Part shown: piece by piece, positions 1 through 5,860 of the stretch
Position numbering within the stretch: the stretch's first letter is position 1
Layout: each line of letters begins with the position of its first letter
Assembly: GCA_937875035.1 (NCBI GenBank)
Contig: CALNCF010000466.1
Coordinates: forward strand, 1 to 7,018
DNA from: an uncultured Sphingobacteriaceae bacterium
GTDB taxonomy: Bacteria > Bacteroidota > Bacteroidia > Sphingobacteriales > Sphingobacteriaceae
DNA: 7,018 bases
Direction: 5' to 3'
Program-made: the position numbers and the translations under genes
The notes under the pieces: generated by a model
The model's database searches: none
Told to the model about the DNA's origin: nothing
The model's input: only the letters and a program-made list of their open reading frames with translations

Positions 1-84
1 GCTCTCGTAAGCTCTCCGGGGTACGGTGCGCAAACGGCGGCGGATGTGCCGGATGTTATTTTCTTTAAACTGTTGGTCTGCCAC
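1..84 (-). CDS. possible gene start running off the left edge, overlapping the end of lgt
   Basis: After an in-frame TAA, a frame on the minus strand opens with GTG at 84 and stays open for 28 codons to the window edge. The peptide begins VADQQFKENNIRHIRRRL and is strongly basic and hydrophilic. It would overlap the last 20 bases of lgt in another frame, which is common for coupled genes in compact operons. A weak purine stretch (GGAAAA) lies just before the GTG. No domain can be recognised from so short a piece, and a second minus-strand frame and a plus-strand frame are also open here, so coding is only a possibility. No ATG occurs in this frame within the window. Confidence 0.3.
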   Translation of the reverse strand, partial: MADQQFKENNIRHIRRRLRTVPRRAYES

Positions 85-1228
85 TTTTCCGTTGTTTTAA
101 AGACCAGTAAATTCCGGCAATACCAATCAGGATCATGGCCGAGGAAATCAACTCTGCCTGCGTAAATGCTTTTCCGAACGCATGATACAAGGTATTCACC
201 CGGATCTTCTCGATAAAGAAACGTTCGAAGCCGTTCAATACCAGGTATACGGAGAACATCAGGCCCGGTACGGTGATCCGCTTGCGGAATGACCATAGAA
301 GCACGAAGAGCAGGATGCAGGCGATCGCTTCATATAAAGGTGTGGGGAATACCGGGAAGGCAAGCGCGTTGCAATGCGTGCCCTCGCAGCCCGGAATCGG
401 GATCCCTTCGCCCAGCACATTGTTCGGGTAGTTGTAAGACCAGAACCAGTCAGGAAGAAAATCAAGCCATCCTGGCTTAGGACTTGTGTTCACAATACCC
501 CAGTCTCCATCGCCCGACATCTGGCAACCGATACGGCCCACACCGTAGGCCAGCATAAGACCCGGGGCCGCGGAATCAAAAAGATGAACCACCGGGATCC
601 GGAACTTATTGGTGTACCATAGTACCGCTGCTGTTCCACAGATCAGTCCTCCATAAAAGGTCAGTCCGCTGAAGCTGAATAATGAACCCCATGGATCGAG
701 CGCGAACTCGTCCAGGTTTTCGAGATTATGAAATATCTTGGCTCCGATAATACCGGCAACCGCTGCAATGATCGTGATGTTACCCATCAACTGATACGGA
801 TGCAGGGGTACCTGCTTAGTCACCGGCTTGGCAAGCTGGTGTTTTTTCTTTTCGGCATAGGTCCAGTAAGCCATGCCCGCCGCGGCCAGTAAACCGCCCA
901 GGAAGCTACCTTCCAGCGAGATCACCACGTGCTGCGGATTCGCCGCAAATTCCTGGTAATTCAGGATGATATAAAGAATCTTGTACCCGATGATAAAGCC
1001 ATAAAGACCATTCATCAATAGCTCGTTGGCGCTTGCGGGCAACCCTTCCACAACCGTTTTAAGAGTTGGCTGCAGAAGCCCTTCCCTTTCCTTGCGTTTC
1101 AGCTCACGGGTAATGAAATAATTGGCCGCTACGAAGGCAAGCGCTACAAAGAAGCCGAATGTTTGTATGGGAAGCGGAATATGAATTCCAAGCAGGTCTT
1201 TGAGTAGATCGGAGATGGTTGGGTACAT
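65..1228 (-). CDS. lgt: prolipoprotein diacylglyceryl transferase (Lgt), long Bacteroidota form
   Basis: Lgt moves the diacylglyceryl group from phosphatidylglycerol to the lipobox cysteine of prolipoproteins in the inner membrane, the first step of lipoprotein maturation. The 387-residue protein has many hydrophobic segments. It carries the Lgt signature at residues 231-244 (GRIGCQMSGDGDWG), the P-x-x-L-Y-E motif at 295-300 and a late conserved Arg/Glu stretch (R336, E340). It is about 100 residues longer than E. coli Lgt. Much of the excess is explained by an internal repeat: residues 79-124 resemble 160-206. The position of E. coli His103 (F-H-G-G) is Tyr192 here, and E. coli Asn146 is Cys235. 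A loop has two cysteines (C281, C286), which could form a disulfide if it faces the periplasm. The ATG at 1228 is followed by the usual short N-terminus before the first membrane segment. There is no Shine-Dalgarno sequence. The gene lies 63 bp after the DUF1801 gene and is probably cotranscribed with it. Confidence 0.95.
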   Translation of the reverse strand: MYPTISDLLKDLLGIHIPLPIQTFGFFVALAFVAANYFITRELKRKEREGLLQPTLKTVVEGLPASANELLMNGLYGFIIGYKILYIILNYQEFAANPQHVVISLEGSFLGGLLAAAGMAYWTYAEKKKHQLAKPVTKQVPLHPYQLMGNITIIAAVAGIIGAKIFHNLENLDEFALDPWGSLFSFSGLTFYGGLICGTAAVLWYTNKFRIPVVHLFDSAAPGLMLAYGVGRIGCQMSGDGDWGIVNTSPKPGWLDFLPDWFWSYNYPNNVLGEGIPIPGCEGTHCNALAFPVFPTPLYEAIACILLFVLLWSFRKRITVPGLMFSVYLVLNGFERFFIEKIRVNTLYHAFGKAFTQAELISSAMILIGIAGIYWSLKQRKSGRPTV

Positions 1229-1291
1229 TTCGGAGGATGTAAATACGATTAAAGAATGATGAAACGAAGATAAAAATTAAAGCGGAGCTAC

Positions 1292-1681
1292 CTATTTTTT
1301 CTTTTTCGCTTTTGCCGCTTCTTTGGCCCTGTTCTCTTTCACTCGGAAGGCGACCATTTTTGCAATGAGGCGTATAGGAAGCGGGCGATCGAGCGGAAAC
1401 TGAACGGAACCCTTCGCGTTTTTATATCCCGAGATCTCTTCCTTAAAATGTGCGATCCCGCCCGGCCCGGGATAAAAGCCGATGTGCTTCGCATAGCCGG
1501 CAAAATATACCAGGATACCATAATACTTATATGCAGGCATCTGGTAGCTGATCACTTCCTCTGCTTCAGGCGCAGCCTGGAGAACGGTCGCCCGAACCTG
1601 CTCCAGGAGCATCCGTGTATCTATGGGAAAACCCGCGATGTATTGATCTACATCGGTTACCGGGGCTTTTTTATCTATCAT
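1292..1681 (-). CDS. DUF1801 / YdhG-family protein
   Basis: A 129-residue cytosolic protein of the DUF1801 family, the group that includes B. subtilis YdhG/Fra, described as a frataxin-like iron chaperone. Recognisable features are the N-terminal helix with the PEAEEVISYQMPAY stretch (about residues 38-51), the central strand FYPGPGGIAHF (about 69-79) and the conserved block with KGSVQFPLDRPLP (about 90-102). The tail is rich in Lys and Ala and ends in four lysines, which suggests a flexible end or nucleic-acid contact. No signal peptide or membrane segment is seen. The ATG at 1681 lies 21 bp after the mtaB stop, so the two genes are probably one transcript. The family assignment is from sequence pattern. 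The biochemical role in Bacteroidota is not known to me, and iron handling is only an inference from the Bacillus relative. Confidence 0.85.
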   Translation of the reverse strand: MIDKKAPVTDVDQYIAGFPIDTRMLLEQVRATVLQAAPEAEEVISYQMPAYKYYGILVYFAGYAKHIGFYPGPGGIAHFKEEISGYKNAKGSVQFPLDRPLPIRLIAKMVAFRVKENRAKEAAKAKKKK

Positions 1682-1702
1682 ATGCAGCAGTGTTATTCCC
1701 TG

Positions 1703-3019
1703 TTAGTGATGCAGGATCTCTTCCGGTTCGGCAATGTTCACATCTCCGTCGCTGTCGATGTTTACCAGGCGAACCGTCTTTAATTCGCGTACCAGCACCG
1801 GGTCGTATTTTACACGTACCTTGACATAGTTCCGGGAGAATCCATGCAATAAGCCATCCTTGCCGTCTGCCTCAAAAAGGATCTCCATTTCCCGGCCAAG
1901 CTGGCTCTCATAGAAATAGCGTCTTTTCTTCTCCGACAAGGTATGCAGCATTTTGCTCCGGTCGGCACGCTCGTGCAGAGGCACTACACCCGGAAGCCCG
2001 ATGGCTACGGTGTTTTCACGTTCTGAATAGGTAAATACGTGGAGATAAGAAATATCAAGCCCGTTCAGGAACTGGTAAGTATCAAGGAAATCGGCAGACG
2101 TTTCACCGGGGAAGCCTACGATCACATCCACACCGATACAGGCGTCGGGCATTAGCTCCCTGATCTTCGCTACGCGGTCGGCGTACAGCTCACGGCGGTA
2201 ACGGCGGCGCATCAATCCTAAGATCTTATTGGAGCCCGATTGCAATGGGATATGGAAATGGGGCACAAAACGCTTCGACCGGGCTACAAAAGCAATGATC
2301 TCATCGGTAAGCAAGTTAGGCTCGATGGATGAGATACGGATACGATCAATGCCTTCAACTTCGTCCAGGGCTTGTACCAGGTCGAAGAACGTGGTTTCGC
2401 CCTTCTCCCCGAAATCACCGATGTTCACCCCTGTCAATACGATCTCTTTAATGCCCGACTCACCTACCATACGCGCATTCTGCACAACACTTTCGATGCT
2501 GTCGCTGCGGCTCTTACCCCTGGCCAGCGGGATGGTACAAAAGGAACAGGTATAATCGCAGCCATCCTGCACCTTTAAGAAGGTACGGGTACGGTCGCCG
2601 ATAGAAAATGATGAGATGAATGAGTTTGCCTGCTGGATAGGCTGGTTAAAGACGTCCGCTTTGGCTTTCTTCTGAAAGTCGCCCAGGTATTCCATTAAGC
2701 GGAACTTTTCGGAAGCGCCCAGTACAATATCTACGCCTGGGATCTCTGCGATCTCCTGAGGCTTCAGCTGCGCGTAGCAGCCGATAATAGCAATATAGGC
2801 ATCCGGAGAATGCTTTAAGGCCTCTTTTACAACCCTCCTGCATTTCTTGTCGGCGTTATCGGTCACCGAACAGGTGTTGATAACATACACATCCGCGGCC
2901 TCCTGGAATTCGACCTTCTCAAACCCCTGGTCGGTGAATAACCTCCCGATGGTGGATGTTTCCGAATAATTCAGCTTGCAGCCCAGCGTGTAAAAAGCGA
3001 CTTTCTTTCCTGTACTCAT
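1703..3019 (-). CDS. mtaB: tRNA t6A37 methylthiotransferase MtaB
   Basis: A radical-SAM enzyme that adds a methylthio group to t6A at position 37 of tRNAs reading ANN codons, giving ms2t6A. The 438 residues show the three MiaB-type domains. The N-terminal UPF0004 domain has cysteines C14 (TLGCKLN), C50 (NTCSVT) and C81 (IGCYAQ) for one 4Fe-4S cluster. The radical-SAM core has C154-x3-C158-x2-C161, followed by the basic IPLARGKSRS stretch. A TRAM RNA-binding domain follows from about 370 to 432. The NTCSVTDNAD-KK stretch after C50 points to MtaB rather than MiaB or RimO. Length is normal. The start at 3019 is well fixed because the conserved first strand (KVAFYTLGC) begins at residue 6 and no Met follows it. 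A -7 box ends only 7 bp upstream of the ATG. DUF1801 and lgt follow. Confidence 0.93.
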   Translation of the reverse strand: MSTGKKVAFYTLGCKLNYSETSTIGRLFTDQGFEKVEFQEAADVYVINTCSVTDNADKKCRRVVKEALKHSPDAYIAIIGCYAQLKPQEIAEIPGVDIVLGASEKFRLMEYLGDFQKKAKADVFNQPIQQANSFISSFSIGDRTRTFLKVQDGCDYTCSFCTIPLARGKSRSDSIESVVQNARMVGESGIKEIVLTGVNIGDFGEKGETTFFDLVQALDEVEGIDRIRISSIEPNLLTDEIIAFVARSKRFVPHFHIPLQSGSNKILGLMRRRYRRELYADRVAKIRELMPDACIGVDVIVGFPGETSADFLDTYQFLNGLDISYLHVFTYSERENTVAIGLPGVVPLHERADRSKMLHTLSEKKRRYFYESQLGREMEILFEADGKDGLLHGFSRNYVKVRVKYDPVLVRELKTVRLVNIDSDGDVNIAEPEEILHH

Positions 3020-3026
3020 GTGGCGG

Positions 3027-3034
3027 CAAAGATA
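3027..3034 (-). promoter_or_regulatory. -7 promoter box of mtaB
   Basis: On the minus strand this reads TATCTTTG, an exact match to the Bacteroidota housekeeping sigma -7 consensus TAnnTTTG. Only 7 bp separate its end from the mtaB ATG, so transcription would start within a few bases of the start codon. No clear TTG-type -33 element is found at the usual spacing. That region is instead occupied by the proximal copy of an 11-bp direct repeat. Confidence 0.6.
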
Positions 3035-3050
3035 ATAAATTTGTCATAAC

Positions 3051-3078
3051 AGGTTGAAAATTCCGATAGGTTGAAAAT
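3051..3078. repeat. 11-bp direct repeat upstream of mtaB
   Basis: The plus-strand sequence AGGTTGAAAAT occurs at 3051-3061 and again at 3068-3078, a period of 17 bp. On the mtaB coding strand it reads ATTTTCAACCT. The copy nearer the gene covers the expected -33 region of the mtaB promoter, so the pair could be an operator or activator site. The 17-bp period is not a whole number of helical turns. The function is inference. Confidence 0.45.
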
Positions 3079-3085
3079 CCTCCGG

Positions 3086-3102
3086 AACAGCCTTAACAGC
3101 CT
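3086..3102. repeat. 8-bp tandem repeat between the exonuclease gene and mtaB
   Basis: AACAGCCT occurs at 3086-3093 and 3095-3102 with one base between, just beyond the 11-bp repeat pair. Right after it, CATTCCATTCC (3104-3114) has a 5-bp period. The rest of this 118-bp gap holds a 10-bp palindrome, CCTGTACAGG (3122-3131), but no T-run that would make a terminator. No role is assigned. Confidence 0.35.
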
Positions 3103-3137
3103 CATTCCATTCCTTTTACCACCTGTACAGGCCGTGA

Positions 3138-3944
3138 CTACATATTAAAGGCTCTTAACCTTAATTCGGTCAGCTTTTTCTTGGTATAGAGCGGGAACAC
3201 CCCGTTCATCATCCAGTCGTAATAGCTTGGCTCTGAACGGAACACCTCGGCAACAGGCTTGCCCTTGTGCTTTCCGAAGTTAAATACCTCTACTCCTTTT
3301 TCATTGAAGACCAGGGTTCCGGCAAAATCCACGTTGCGCTGCACATTGGTGAACTGGTGCAGGGCATCTACATCATTCTGCACAGGAACGCTCTTATTAC
3401 CCTTGCGGTCGGTATACTCCACATCCTTGTATTTGTCGATCTGCGCAAGCAATACTTCATAGGTAGCACGGATATCGGCTTCTGCCGAATGGGCATTTTC
3501 GAGCTCACGTCCGCAATAGAATTTATACGCAGCCTTGAGGGTACGCTGCTCCATCTGGTGAAATATATTCTGTACATCCACGAAACGGCGGTTATTCATA
3601 TCAAACTCTACTCCTGCTCTCAGGAATTCTTCCATGAGGATGGGGATGTCGAACTTATTGGAATTATACCCGGCCAGGTCGCTGTTATCGAAGAAACGGG
3701 CTAGCACGGGAGCGAACACCTTAAAGGTCTGCTCATGCGCAATATCCTTGTCGTACAGGCCGTGAATGGCCGAAGCTTCCGCAGGGATCGGCATCTCTGG
3801 GTTGATCCTCTTGGTGAGCACCTGCTCGGTGCCATCGGGATTAATTTTCAGAACTGATATTTCTACGATGCGATCTGCAGCGACATTCACTCCGGTTGAT
3901 TCGATATCGAAAAAAGCGATGGGGTTCTTAAGATTCAATTTCAT
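3138..3944 (-). CDS. DnaQ-fold 3'-5' exonuclease with ExoX-like C-terminal domain
   Basis: A DEDDh-type 3'-5' exonuclease like DNA polymerase III epsilon or ExoX, expected to remove 3' nucleotides from DNA with two metal ions. Counting from the chosen start (268 residues), Exo I is FFDIESTG with D13 and E15. Exo II is NSNKFDIP with D99. Exo III-epsilon is H152-x4-D157, so all five catalytic residues are present. The region from about 219 to 262 (VFNFGKHKGKPVAEV and onward) resembles the ExoX-like C-terminal domain common in Bacteroidota homologues. I chose the ATG at 3944 because an upstream ATG at 3977 would only add a non-conserved 11-residue leader. The 3944 ATG also has a 13-bp element 7 bp upstream that the tlpA-like gene shares at the same spacing. 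The gene is preceded by a terminator and followed 118 bp later by mtaB. It could be a stand-alone proofreading or repair exonuclease. The role is not decided by context. Confidence 0.88.
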   Translation of the reverse strand: MKLNLKNPIAFFDIESTGVNVAADRIVEISVLKINPDGTEQVLTKRINPEMPIPAEASAIHGLYDKDIAHEQTFKVFAPVLARFFDNSDLAGYNSNKFDIPILMEEFLRAGVEFDMNNRRFVDVQNIFHQMEQRTLKAAYKFYCGRELENAHSAEADIRATYEVLLAQIDKYKDVEYTDRKGNKSVPVQNDVDALHQFTNVQRNVDFAGTLVFNEKGVEVFNFGKHKGKPVAEVFRSEPSYYDWMMNGVFPLYTKKKLTELRLRAFNM

Positions 3945-3951
3945 GAATAAC

Positions 3952-3964
3952 AAATAAGGATAAA
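3952..3964 (-). promoter_or_regulatory. 13-bp 5' element of the exonuclease gene
   Basis: On the minus strand this reads TTTATCCTTATTT, ending 7 bp before the ATG at 3944. The same 13 bases sit 7 bp before the ATG of the tlpA-like gene (5192-5204). It may be an atypical -7 promoter region, or an AT-rich ribosome-loading sequence standing in for a Shine-Dalgarno. It does not match TAnnTTTG well. Confidence 0.4.
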
Positions 3965-4023
3965 CTGGTGAACACATTCCGGCCCCGGACTAAACGGAGC
4001 GACGTATCTATGGATACCCTGTA

Positions 4024-4064
4024 AAAATAAAAAATCCCGGCCGATTGGCGGGATTTTTTATTTT
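4024..4064 (-). terminator. rho-independent terminator after the thioredoxin-fold operon
   Basis: A perfect 16-bp inverted repeat: AAAATAAAAAATCCCG at 4024-4039 pairs with 4049-4064, with a short interior (4040-4048) that can add two G-C pairs. The GC core is flanked by A-rich and T-rich arms, so it reads as a terminator in both directions. It lies 22 bp beyond the redoxin stop codon, which makes it the end of the minus-strand operon 4086-5184 and separates that operon from the exonuclease gene. Confidence 0.9.
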
Positions 4065-4085
4065 ATTCAGCAGGTAACTTGATTA

Positions 4086-4694
4086 CTACGAATCTTTTTT
4101 CCATTTGATGGTACAGCCGATCGCCCGCGTGTAGGAGGTTTCAGGCTTCTTCCCGGTAAGCAAGGCATCTACGGCGGTCTCTACATATTTCAGGTCAGCC
4201 TTAGATCCGTCTTCGGTATTGTTATCGATCGCGCCGATGTATTCCACCACATTGCCCTGGGCAGTTTTCTGCAAGAGGTATACCTGCGGTGTACGGGTAG
4301 CGCCATATGCTTTCGCTATATCCTGCGTGCTGTCGAACAGGTACGGGAAAGGATATTTCTTTTGCCTGGCACGTTTCTGCATCTCTGCAAAGGAATCTTC
4401 AGGCTGAACTTTCGGGTCGTTCGGGTTGATGGCGATCACGGGGTAGCCCTTGGCCGCGTATTTCTTGTCCAGGTCGATGATCCGCTGCTCATAAGCCTGG
4501 GCATACGGGCAGTGGTTACAGGTGAAGATCACGATATAGCCCTTGGCCGAAGGCATGTCTGCCAGGGAAAGGGTCTTCTCATTCACATTTTTCAGCTTAA
4601 AATCAGTGGCTGTATCTCCTACTTTATAGCCTTGCGCAAAGGTTTGGGAGATGAGCACCAGGCCCAATGCAGCCATGAATAGTTTTCTGGTCAT
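4086..4694 (-). CDS. exported redoxin with CNHC motif (PRX_like / thioredoxin fold)
   Basis: A 202-residue thioredoxin-fold protein of the AhpC/TSA-redoxin type. Residues 1-20 form a signal peptide (hydrophobic core, likely cut after TFA), so it should act in the periplasm. The active motif is C59-N-H-C62 followed by PYAQAYE, typical of the PRX_like1 group. The cis-proline is in RTP (P136), and the family-typical late cysteine C194 lies in AIGCTIKW. The substrate is unknown. Thiol-disulfide exchange or peroxide reduction is the family role. I chose the ATG at 4694 because the signal peptide begins there. An earlier ATG at 4784 would add 30 polar residues and overlap the preceding gene. The start is 4 bp after the stop of the tlpA-like gene, so translation is probably coupled and the two may form a redox pair. 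A strong terminator follows. Confidence 0.88.
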   Translation of the reverse strand: MTRKLFMAALGLVLISQTFAQGYKVGDTATDFKLKNVNEKTLSLADMPSAKGYIVIFTCNHCPYAQAYEQRIIDLDKKYAAKGYPVIAINPNDPKVQPEDSFAEMQKRARQKKYPFPYLFDSTQDIAKAYGATRTPQVYLLQKTAQGNVVEYIGAIDNNTEDGSKADLKYVETAVDALLTGKKPETSYTRAIGCTIKWKKDS

Positions 4695-4698
4695 ATAG

Positions 4699-5184
4699 TT
4701 ATGGTTTGATTTGTTGATAATAAGATTCGAGTTGCTCGTAGGTAAGCTCGGCTTCGTAGAACTGGTACTTCCCTGTTTTCGCATTCACGATCAGGGTGGC
4801 GGGGATCGCCCCGCTCCAGGTTTCGCTTACCCGTTTGATGAAAGCATCCATATTCTTTTCGTTCAGCACGTGCACTTCCGACTGAATGTCTTTCTTCTTC
4901 ACGAAGGGCATCACGGTACTCTTCAGCTTAGACGGAAAATCGAGGCTCAGCAGGATCACCCGCAAGGGCTCGTTCGAATGAACGGCATTCAGCTGATCAA
5001 AGTACGGCAGCTCTTTTACGCAGGGTCCGCACCAGGTAGCCCAGAAATTGATCACATAGATGCTGTCGCTCTGCACCCGAAAGTTTTTTTCTATCTCTGA
5101 AAAAGATACTACTTTTATGTGCTGTGCTGATGCAGCCCAGACAATGGTCATCAGTAACGCAGCCGTTAAAACGATTCCTTTCAT
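4699..5184 (-). CDS. exported TlpA/ResA-like thioredoxin
   Basis: A 161-residue periplasmic thiol-disulfide oxidoreductase-like protein. Residues 1-20 are a signal peptide (Lys near the start, hydrophobic core, ASA before Gln21). The thioredoxin active site is W51-C52-G-P-C55 within FWATWCGPC, and the cis-proline is P128 in AIP. Both cysteines are retained, so it should be redox active. Small TlpA/ResA proteins usually reduce disulfides in the periplasm, for example during cytochrome c maturation, but no ccm or cytochrome gene is in the window. It is first in a two-gene operon with the CNHC redoxin and divergent from the PagL-like pair across a 58-bp gap. The 13-bp element also seen before the exonuclease gene sits 7 bp upstream of the ATG. 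Confidence 0.9.
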   Translation of the reverse strand: MKGIVLTAALLMTIVWAASAQHIKVVSFSEIEKNFRVQSDSIYVINFWATWCGPCVKELPYFDQLNAVHSNEPLRVILLSLDFPSKLKSTVMPFVKKKDIQSEVHVLNEKNMDAFIKRVSETWSGAIPATLIVNAKTGKYQFYEAELTYEQLESYYQQIKP

Positions 5185-5191
5185 AGTTTAA

Positions 5192-5204
5192 AAATAAGGA
5201 TAAA
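5192..5204 (-). promoter_or_regulatory. 13-bp 5' element of the tlpA-like gene
   Basis: The minus strand reads TTTATCCTTATTT with 7 bp to the ATG at 5184. It is identical in sequence and spacing to the element before the exonuclease gene (3952-3964). It lies in the 58-bp divergent gap with the PagL-like gene. No TAnnTTTG box is visible on either strand of this gap. Confidence 0.4.
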
Positions 5205-5230
5205 ATCCCTGGGATGATCCGCCGGAAGTA

Positions 5231-5240
5231 ACAACGTTGT
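5231..5240. promoter_or_regulatory. 10-bp palindrome just before the PagL-like gene
   Basis: ACAACGTTGT is a perfect palindrome ending 2 bp before the ATG at 5243. Its position could suit a repressor or influence ribosome access, but a 10-bp palindrome can occur by chance. No second copy was found in the window. Confidence 0.2.
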
Positions 5241-5242
5241 AA

Positions 5243-5860
5243 ATGAGGAAACTGATATGTGCGCTTCTTATGTGCCTGCCGCCTGCTGCGATCCTTGCCC
5301 AAGACCAGGTACGAAAGGATTTTATTTCTTTTGAGCCCGGGATCGGCACTCATATCATCCTGGAAAATAAAAACGCCCTGAACGACTATATTCCCACATT
5401 CGAGCTCACCTACAGCCAAACCATGGGACATCTTCCGCAGCCATGGATCAGGTACAGCAACGCGAAACTGCGGTCTGTGCAGCTCCTCTATATGAACCTA
5501 TCCAACCTCGACGGGCTTGCAGACAGTACGCCGGGGGTATACGGAAACTTCTACGGGATCATACCCGGCTTAAGCTTCGGGCTGATCAATACCTCTTATT
5601 TTAAGATGTATATGTACGGCGGCGTGGGCCTTGCCTATGTAAGCAAGACCTATTACGACAACGAGAAGAATGTGTTCATCGGGGCTCATATCAATTACGT
5701 ACCCAAGTTCGAGCTGCAAATGGAAAGCGCCCTGACAGAAAGGCTGTCCCTAACCTTAGGGCTGCGCTATATGCACTTCTCCAACGGCTCGTATATATTA
5801 CCCAACAAGGGCATCAACGTGGCATCGGCTAAAACCGGCATTAAATGGCAAATACGATGA
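5243..5860 (+). CDS. PagL-family lipid A 3-O-deacylase / acyloxyacyl hydrolase-like outer-membrane protein
   Basis: A 205-residue exported protein. The signal peptide runs over residues 1-19 (ILA before Gln20) and is followed by alternating strands that fit an 8-stranded outer-membrane barrel. Near the C-terminus, residues 175-192 (RYMHFSNGSYILPNKGIN) match the PagL active-site region, with His178 and Ser180 as the presumed catalytic pair, then PN and GI. In Pseudomonas PagL the third triad residue is a Glu 14 residues after the His. Here that position is Asn192. PagL removes the 3-O acyl chain of lipid A in the outer membrane. Whether this variant is active, and on which acyl chain, is not shown by sequence. 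The length suits the family. The gene is first of a pair, with its TGA overlapping the next ATG (ATGA), and is divergent from the thioredoxin-fold operon. Confidence 0.78.
   Translation: MRKLICALLMCLPPAAILAQDQVRKDFISFEPGIGTHIILENKNALNDYIPTFELTYSQTMGHLPQPWIRYSNAKLRSVQLLYMNLSNLDGLADSTPGVYGNFYGIIPGLSFGLINTSYFKMYMYGGVGLAYVSKTYYDNEKNVFIGAHINYVPKFELQMESALTERLSLTLGLRYMHFSNGSYILPNKGINVASAKTGIKWQIR

Noticed and set aside
1229..1291. A separate promoter for lgt in the 63-bp gap
   Set aside because: The nearest match, TATCTTCG on the minus strand, has one mismatch to the -7 box and no -33 partner at a proper distance, so readthrough from upstream is simpler.
3122..3131. CCTGTACAGG palindrome as a terminator for the exonuclease gene
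   Set aside because: It has no loop and no downstream T-run on the minus strand.
3267..3704. A 145-codon plus-strand open frame opposite the exonuclease gene
   Set aside because: It lies wholly opposite a gene with all DEDDh residues, and its translation has no recognisable domain.
3945..3977. An 11-residue extension of the exonuclease from an earlier ATG
   Set aside because: It precedes the normal family N-terminus and would place the shared 13-bp element inside the coding region.
4004..4017. GTATC-TATG-GATAC inverted repeat upstream of the exonuclease gene
   Set aside because: The stem is only 5 bp with no T-run and no second copy, so chance is sufficient.
4695..4784. A 30-residue N-terminal extension of the CNHC redoxin
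   Set aside because: The extension is polar and low in complexity, overlaps the upstream gene, and would bury the signal peptide that begins at the later ATG.
4997..5431. A 144-codon minus-strand open frame spanning the divergent gap and both flanking gene starts
   Set aside because: It overlaps the signal-peptide regions of the TlpA-like and PagL-like genes. Its translation has no domain or signal, and accepting it would remove two well-supported starts.
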